Below are positions 59,819 through 64,000 of a stretch of 64,000 nt of DNA, in pieces. Made by a program: the position numbers and the translations under genes. Source of the DNA: Microbacterium sp. BH-3-3-3 (GTDB lineage Bacteria > Actinomycetota > Actinomycetes > Actinomycetales > Microbacteriaceae); contig NZ_VEFS01000001.1 of NCBI RefSeq assembly GCF_007679045.1, forward strand, positions 1,604,638 through 1,668,637, in the 5' to 3' direction. Each line of letters begins with the position of its first letter. Positions within the stretch are counted from its first letter, which is position 1. A model generated the notes under the pieces. It saw only the letters and a program-made list of their open reading frames with translations, was not told where the DNA came from and did no database searches.

Positions 59819-61245
59819 GAGAGCGGGGCCTCGAAGAAGTCCCTTTCGAGCGCCATCGAGCGGTCGTAGGCCGTGGCCATCGCCGCCCGCTCGGCCGGCG
59901 AGGCGCACCGTGCGGCGGCATCCACGAGCGTCGACGCGCGCGCCGATGAGGCCGCGAACTCCTCGTCGCCGTATGCGGTGAGCCAATCGGCGTAGGCGTG
60001 ATCGGCGTCGAAGGTGCTGCGCCAGCGCGCCCCGATGTCGGTGTACAGCGCGAAGCACGGCAGGATCGCGGCGACCAGCACGGCGTAGGAGCCCGTGGTC
60101 GAGGCCGTGTGCAGGTGATCGGTGTACGCGAGGGTCGACGCCGCGGGTGACGGTCCTCGCGGATCGACATGCGCCTGATGCAGTGCCGCCTCCTCGTCGA
60201 GGCAGGACACCGACGCGGTCGCCCAGAAACGCTGTTCGTCGACGGTGGGAGCGAGGGCCGCCGCCCGGGCCAGCACGCGGGAGTACTCGCGCAGGTACAG
60301 AAGGTCCTGACCCAGGTACCAGGCGAAGGCGTCTCGGTCGAGGGATCCGGATGCCAGGCCGCGCACGAATCCGCACGCGTCGACAGCGGTGCGCACATCT
60401 GCCGTCGCCCGCCACCGCTCGGCGCTGAACGACACGTCGAGGTCGATGTGCGGACGCAGCTCGTGCAGATGGTCGATGGGGCCGTTGCCGCGTCCGACAT
60501 GCAGGTGCTCGGCGTTCTCGAGCGCACCCGTGAGCCAGCGCTTCGCGCGGGTCAGCGCGTCCGGCCACGACAGGCCGGACGCGGCGAGAGTGGCCATCGC
60601 CGACGACAGTGAGCACCCGGTGCCGTGCGTGTGGCGGGTGGCGACGCGGACCCCTGCGACCTCGTGCACGCCGGTCGCGTCGACGATGGCATCCGGACTC
60701 TCGGCCCCCGTGAGATGGCCGCCCTTCAGCAGCACGCGGGTCTGCGCGCTCGCCGCCAACGATCGGGCCTGAGCGACGGCGGCGTCCCACGTCGTCGCGC
60801 GGGGCTCGCCCACGAGCACGGCCAATTCGGCGAGGTTCGGGGTGACGAGATCGGCCCGACGGCAGAGCGACCGAACGGCGTCTTCGGCGTCGGTGTCGAG
60901 CAGGCGGTCGCCGCTGGTGGCCACCATCACGGGGTCGAGAACGACGAGGGGCGGTCGGACCTGCGCGAGCCAGGCATCGACGACCGCGACGATCGGAGCC
61001 GAGCCGAGCATGCCGATCTTCACGGCGTCGATCTCGACGTCGTCGCTCGCCGCTCGCAATTGCGATTCGAGGAACTCCGTCGGAGGAACGTGCACCGCAC
61101 GCACGCCGCGGGTGTTCTGGGCGACCAGAGCGGTGACCACGGCCATGCCGTATCCGCCGAACGCGGCGATCGACTTGAGGTCGGCCTGCACGCCGGCACC
61201 GCCGGTCGGGTCTGTGCCGGCGATGCTCAGCACACGCACGCTCAT
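59806..61245 (-). CDS. thiD: ThiD-TenA fusion: HMP(-P) kinase with C-terminal TenA domain
   Basis: A 479-residue fusion. Residues 1-260 are the ribokinase-fold ThiD, phosphorylating HMP and HMP-P: SIAGTDPTGGAGVQADLKS, KIGMLGS, VLDPVMVATSG, and the anion-hole HTHGTGCSLSSAMA with catalytic Asp/Cys region. Residues about 275-475 are TenA-like (thiaminase II/aminopyrimidine hydrolase), with WYLGQDLLYLREYSRVLARA (active-site Tyr and Asp/Glu) and SVSCLDEEAALH. The fusion would salvage base-degraded thiamin and phosphorylate the pyrimidine. Its start overlaps the thiE stop by 4 nt. Confidence 0.95.
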   Translation of the reverse strand: MSVRVLSIAGTDPTGGAGVQADLKSIAAFGGYGMAVVTALVAQNTRGVRAVHVPPTEFLESQLRAASDDVEIDAVKIGMLGSAPIVAVVDAWLAQVRPPLVVLDPVMVATSGDRLLDTDAEDAVRSLCRRADLVTPNLAELAVLVGEPRATTWDAAVAQARSLAASAQTRVLLKGGHLTGAESPDAIVDATGVHEVAGVRVATRHTHGTGCSLSSAMATLAASGLSWPDALTRAKRWLTGALENAEHLHVGRGNGPIDHLHELRPHIDLDVSFSAERWRATADVRTAVDACGFVRGLASGSLDRDAFAWYLGQDLLYLREYSRVLARAAALAPTVDEQRFWATASVSCLDEEAALHQAHVDPRGPSPAASTLAYTDHLHTASTTGSYAVLVAAILPCFALYTDIGARWRSTFDADHAYADWLTAYGDEEFAASSARASTLVDAAARCASPAERAAMATAYDRSMALERDFFEAPLSRGR

Positions 61246-61889
61246 GCGTCGGCCGCCCACGCGGCGCGCAGGGCGCGGACGACCGATCCCGGGTCGTCTG
61301 CTGCGCACACGGCCGATACGACGGCCACACCCGCCGCTCCGGCCCCGCGCAGCGCCGCGACGTCGCCCTCGCCGATGCCGCCGATCGCGACGCAGGGAAG
61401 AGGGGTGGATGCCGCGATCTCGGCGAATCCCCCGATGCCGAGCGGAGTGGGATGGTCGGGCTTGGTCTGCGTGGCGCGGATCACGCCGACGCCGAGGTAG
61501 TCGACGGTCCGCGCGGGCAGGGCATGTGCCACCGAGAGGTGCGCGGGGGTGTTGGCGGTCCAGCCGATGAGGGCGGCGGGACCCAGGAGGGTTCGCGCGG
61601 CGTCGACGGGCAGGTCGCTCTGGCCGAGGTGGACACCGTCGACCTGCGCACCGCGCGAGCGTGCGGCGAGCACCACGTCGAGGCGGTCGTCGACGACGAA
61701 GGCGCAGCGCCCGGCGATGACGTCGGCGAGGTCGAGGGTGCGGGCGAAGAGCTCTCCGCCCGTCGCGATCTTCTCGCGCAACTGCACGACCGTGACTCCG
61801 GCAGAGACCGCGGCATCGACGATGTCGCGCAGACGGGGGAAAGGCACGCGGTGGTCGGTGACGAGGTGCAGCGACAGGTCGGGCATCAT
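61242..61889 (-). CDS. thiE: Thiamine-phosphate synthase
   Basis: A 215-residue TIM barrel joining HMP-PP and thiazole phosphate. [20 protein letters not shown] contains the diphosphate-binding Arg/Lys, [14 protein letters not shown] the metal Asp, [14 protein letters not shown] and [19 protein letters not shown] the substrate loop, and [13 protein letters not shown] the phosphate site. ATG-ATG start at 61889, overlapping the thiM stop by 4 nt. Overlaps at both ends make thiM-thiE-thiD/tenA a coupled operon. Confidence 0.96.
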   Translation of the reverse strand: MMPDLSLHLVTDHRVPFPRLRDIVDAAVSAGVTVVQLREKIATGGELFARTLDLADVIAGRCAFVVDDRLDVVLAARSRGAQVDGVHLGQSDLPVDAARTLLGPAALIGWTANTPAHLSVAHALPARTVDYLGVGVIRATQTKPDHPTPLGIGGFAEIAASTPLPCVAIGGIGEGDVAALRGAGAAGVAVVSAVCAADDPGSVVRALRAAWAADA

Positions 61890-62683
61890 CGACCGCCTCC
61901 GGTACGTGCCTCGAGATCGTCGGGGCTGAGGGTGGCGAGTTCGTCGAGGAACGCCACCGCGAACGAACCGGGCCCCCGTGAGGAGAGGGCCGCGCGTTCC
62001 GACGCCGCCGCCCATACGGTGCTCGCAGCGACGGCGGCCTCGAACGGTGCGGTGACGGCGGCGAACGCGGCCATCGCCGCGCCGAGGGCGCATCCCCCTC
62101 CGGTGACCTGGGTGAGCAGGGCGCTGCCCCCGACGATCCGCGTCTCGCGATCGGCATCCACGATCAGGTCGATCTCTCCCGACACCGCGACCGTCGCGCC
62201 GGTGCGTCCTGCGAGGGCGACGGCCGCGTCACGCGCGTCGCTGGGGGAGTCGGTCGCGTCGACTCCGCGGCCGCCCGCCCCTGTTCCCGCCAGGGCGAGG
62301 ATCTCGGAGGCGTTGCCGCGGATGATCGCCGGTCGCGCCGCGAGCAACTCGTGCGCCAGCGCCGTGCGCACGGGGAGGGCTCCGACGGCGACCGGATCCA
62401 GCACCCAGGGGGTGCCGGCGACGACGGCCTCGCGTGCCGCGTCGCGCTGCTCGGCAGTCGGGGTGCCGAGGTTCACCAGCACGCCCCCGGCGATCCCGGC
62501 GAACATCCCGGCCTCGCCGGGGATGTCGCACATCGCGGGAGCCGCGCCGAGAGCCAGGAGTGCGTTGGCGGTGAAGTTCGTCACCACCGCATTCGTGATG
62601 CACTGCGTGAGCGGCGCGGCTCGGCGCACGGCCTCGAGGGCCTCTGCGGGGGTGGACGGAGACGACGACGTGCGAACGACCAT
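61886..62683 (-). CDS. thiM: Hydroxyethylthiazole kinase
   Basis: A 265-residue ribokinase-fold kinase salvaging the thiazole moiety. [56 protein letters not shown] and the catalytic [14 protein letters not shown] (Cys) are all present. The second ATG (62683) is preferred: GAAGGG, the 3' end of the riboswitch core, lies 9 nt upstream and doubles as Shine-Dalgarno, whereas the ATG at 62692 touches it. With no thiC or thiG in the window the operon looks devoted to salvage, under TPP control. Confidence 0.95.
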   Translation of the reverse strand: MVVRTSSSPSTPAEALEAVRRAAPLTQCITNAVVTNFTANALLALGAAPAMCDIPGEAGMFAGIAGGVLVNLGTPTAEQRDAAREAVVAGTPWVLDPVAVGALPVRTALAHELLAARPAIIRGNASEILALAGTGAGGRGVDATDSPSDARDAAVALAGRTGATVAVSGEIDLIVDADRETRIVGGSALLTQVTGGGCALGAAMAAFAAVTAPFEAAVAASTVWAAASERAALSSRGPGSFAVAFLDELATLSPDDLEARTGGGR

Positions 62684-62687
62684 TCGC

Positions 62688-62760
62688 GACATCCCTTCGC
62701 TAGTACGAACTAGATCAGGTTCGACGGGTGTGTTCTCAGCCCTGGCGGGCACCCCGTGTC
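62688..62760 (-). ncRNA. TPP riboswitch (THI element)
   Basis: On the minus strand, P1 is formed by GACA near 62760 and TGTC ending at 62688. Between them are the invariant blocks GGGGTGCC, GGGCTGAGA, ACCCGTCGAACCTGATC and AGCGAAGGGA, in the order and spacing of thi-box aptamers. The last block is also the thiM ribosome-binding site, so TPP binding should block translation directly; there is no separate terminator hairpin. Confidence 0.95.
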
Positions 62761-62770
62761 ACTGCGGGCG

Positions 62771-62776
62771 ACGCTA
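62771..62776 (-). promoter_or_regulatory. -10 hexamer TAGCGT of the thi operon
   Basis: TAGCGT on the minus strand about 10 nt before the riboswitch P1 helix, placing the start of transcription at the aptamer's 5' edge. The rest of 62777-62916 is GC-rich with no gene seen. Confidence 0.5.
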
Positions 62777-62916
62777 GCACGAAGGCCGCGGCCGCGATCG
62801 CGTGCGCCGGAACGTGAGGGATACCGAAGGGGTCGGACGTGCTGGGGCAGGGGCGGCTGCGCCCCGGAACGGAGCGACGTTGCCACCGCCGCCCCGCGCG
62901 GGAGCGGGCGCGGGCC

Positions 62917-63582
62917 TCAGAACCGCGCCGAGAACCCGCCGTCGGTGTGGAGCAGCTGACCGCTGATCCAGCGCCCCTCAGGGGAGAGCAGGAACGCCGT
63001 GATCCCGGCGATGTCGCGCGGGGTTCCCATGCGACCGAGCGCGTGATGGGGCGTCAGGGCGTCGCGGGTCTCATCGTCCATCCAGCCGGTGTCGATGGGG
63101 CCGGGGTTGACGACGTTCGCGGAGATGCCGCGAGGCCCGAGCTCTCGAGCCGCTGAGATCACGATGCGATCGAGCGCGCCCTTCGACGCGCCGTACGGCA
63201 GATTGCCGGTGGTGTGGTCGCTGGTGAAGGCGACGATGGCACCGCCCGTCTCGTCGACCTGCCGCGCGAACGCGGCGATGAGCAGCAGAGACGCCCGGGC
63301 GTTCACGGCGACGTGGGTGTCGAAGCTTTCGGCGCTGGTGTCGAGGATGCCGCTCTCGACGTCGTGGGCGTGGCTCAGCACCAGCGCGTGCAGGGGGCCA
63401 CGCTCGCGGGCGATGCGCTCGATCAGCTCGGTCGGTGCCGCCGGATCGGCCAGGTCGCACGGGTAGTCGCCGGAGGCGAGCTCGCTCGTGACGACATCCC
63501 ACCCCTCGTCGCGGAGGCGCGGAACGATCGCGGCCGCGATGCTGTTCGCGCGTGCGGCGCCGGTGACGAGGGCGAGAGGCAT
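62917..63582 (-). CDS. Short-chain dehydrogenase/reductase
   Basis: A 221-residue SDR. VTGAARANSIAAAIVPRL (6-23) is the cofactor loop in an atypical form (TGAARANSIA instead of TGxxxGIG, resembling enoyl-ACP-reductase-type loops). VAFTSDHTTGNLPYGASKG has the Ser and YxxxK, and the ending FLLSPEGRWISGQLLHTDGG is standard. Substrate unknown. ATG at 63582 with TACGCT ending 6 nt upstream. Confidence 0.9.
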   Translation of the reverse strand: MPLALVTGAARANSIAAAIVPRLRDEGWDVVTSELASGDYPCDLADPAAPTELIERIARERGPLHALVLSHAHDVESGILDTSAESFDTHVAVNARASLLLIAAFARQVDETGGAIVAFTSDHTTGNLPYGASKGALDRIVISAARELGPRGISANVVNPGPIDTGWMDDETRDALTPHHALGRMGTPRDIAGITAFLLSPEGRWISGQLLHTDGGFSARF

Positions 63583-63594
63583 GCGTCGAGCGTA

Positions 63595-63970
63595 CGGTGC
63601 GTGCGCGTGCGCGTGCGGGTGCGGGCGGGTGCGGGCGTGGGGGAGCGAGGGCGATGGCGAGGCGAGCGCGGGGGGCGCCGCTGACCAGCGCTGCCGCGCC
63701 TGCCGGGCACGAATGCGGGCGGGCGTTGGCGTGTGGGACGGCGAGCGAGAGCGCGAGGCCGCGGGTGCCGCTGCTCAGCGCAGGCGCGCCTGCCGGGCGC
63801 GGGGGCGGGTGCGCCTGCTCGAGGCGAGGGCGTGTGTTCGATGCGGTCGCGCCTGCTCGAGGCGCGTGCGTGTGTTCGATGCGGGCGCGTCTGCGAGGCG
63901 TGCGGGGAGGGAGGAGCGCGCGTGGGGAGGAGCGCGCGCAGGGAGGCGTGGGTGCGGGGTGGTGCGTGTG
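63595..63970. repeat. Repeat-rich, G-skewed non-coding stretch
   Basis: About 375 nt strongly enriched in G over C on the plus strand, with no credible gene. Two adjacent units of 37-38 nt (63810-63846 and 63847-63884) share GCGCCTGCTCGAGGCG and GCGTGTGTTCGATGCGG. A second pair about 90 nt apart (near 63675-63709 and 63764-63799) shares CAGCGC..GCGCCTGCCGGGC. GTGCGCGTGCG runs occur at the left end. Confidence 0.6.
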
Positions 63971-64000
63971 TCAGAAGGGTGGGGGTGTGCCGTTGTCGTC
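63971..64000 (-). CDS. Possible C-terminal end of a gene (DDNGTPPPF)
   Basis: The last 30 nt read on the minus strand as DDNGTPPPF followed by TGA, entering from beyond the right edge. A Pro-Pro-Pro-Phe end resembles actinobacterial DUF222/HNH endonuclease proteins as I remember them, but ten codons cannot prove it. Confidence 0.35.
   Translation of the reverse strand, partial: DDNGTPPPF

Noticed and set aside
63595..63970. Repeat tract as a CRISPR array
   Set aside because: Units are degenerate, adjacent without unique spacers, and there are no cas genes.

Overview
The window reads as chromosomal DNA of a GC-rich actinobacterium, most likely a Microbacterium or close relative in the Microbacteriaceae. 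Support: strong GC bias at third codon positions, dimeric-type GlyRS, coproporphyrin-dependent heme genes (hemY/hemQ), F420 genes, DUF5302, CsbD and DUF3618 proteins, a very large SCO7613-type membrane protein, many apparently leaderless genes, and the recurrent word GGATGCC/GGCATCC. I see no rRNA, tRNA, CRISPR array, insertion sequence or prophage.

Layout. 0-7 kb: end of an ABC ATPase, a LuxR-type response regulator and its histidine kinase, an FMN reductase, a decayed ECF sigma-factor gene beside an intact DGPF/YCII protein, xthA divergent from pyrE, a 49-residue membrane protein and a HAD phosphatase. 7-21 kb: csbD with an intrinsic terminator, an SDR, mntR-mntH with two operator palindromes, a TrmH-type methyltransferase, a MATE exporter, an M13 peptidase, a beta-lactamase-fold protein lacking its catalytic pair, an ArsR-MFS pair, an FHA protein, purU, and an MDR oxidoreductase divergent from a TetR regulator. 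21-35 kb: MFS, GNAT, FAD dehydrogenase, SDR, an OSBS/N-succinylamino acid racemase family enzyme, glyS, a 1,559-residue zinc-ribbon membrane protein and an HhH-GPD protein.

35-46 kb is the heme locus: hemA divergent from hemE-hemY, three small envelope-type proteins, hemQ-hemC-hemD-hemB joined by 4-nt overlaps, then hemL. 46-52.5 kb is the F420 locus: cofD, cofC, an F420-dependent glucose-6-phosphate dehydrogenase-like enzyme, a flavin monooxygenase and fbiC. The CofH half of FbiC has lost its iron-sulfur motif. 52.5-59.8 kb: TSUP permease, an ABC exporter, an acyl-CoA hydrolase, LssY_C and membrane proteins, a J-domain/NERD-like protein and DUF5302. 59.8-62.8 kb: a TPP-riboswitch-controlled thiM-thiE-thiD/tenA operon. 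The last 400 nt are repeat-rich non-coding DNA.

Two themes run through the window. First, 18 genes carry an exact TANNNT hexamer ending 6 or 7 nt before the start codon, and about ten more carry NANNNT, which suggests extensive leaderless transcription. Second, several intergenic gaps hold long near-perfect inverted repeats of distinct families (5.9, 18.7, 19.8, 26.6 and 34.9 kb), and four copies of a CCCTGAGCTTGTCGAAGGG element lie in the first 3.2 kb.
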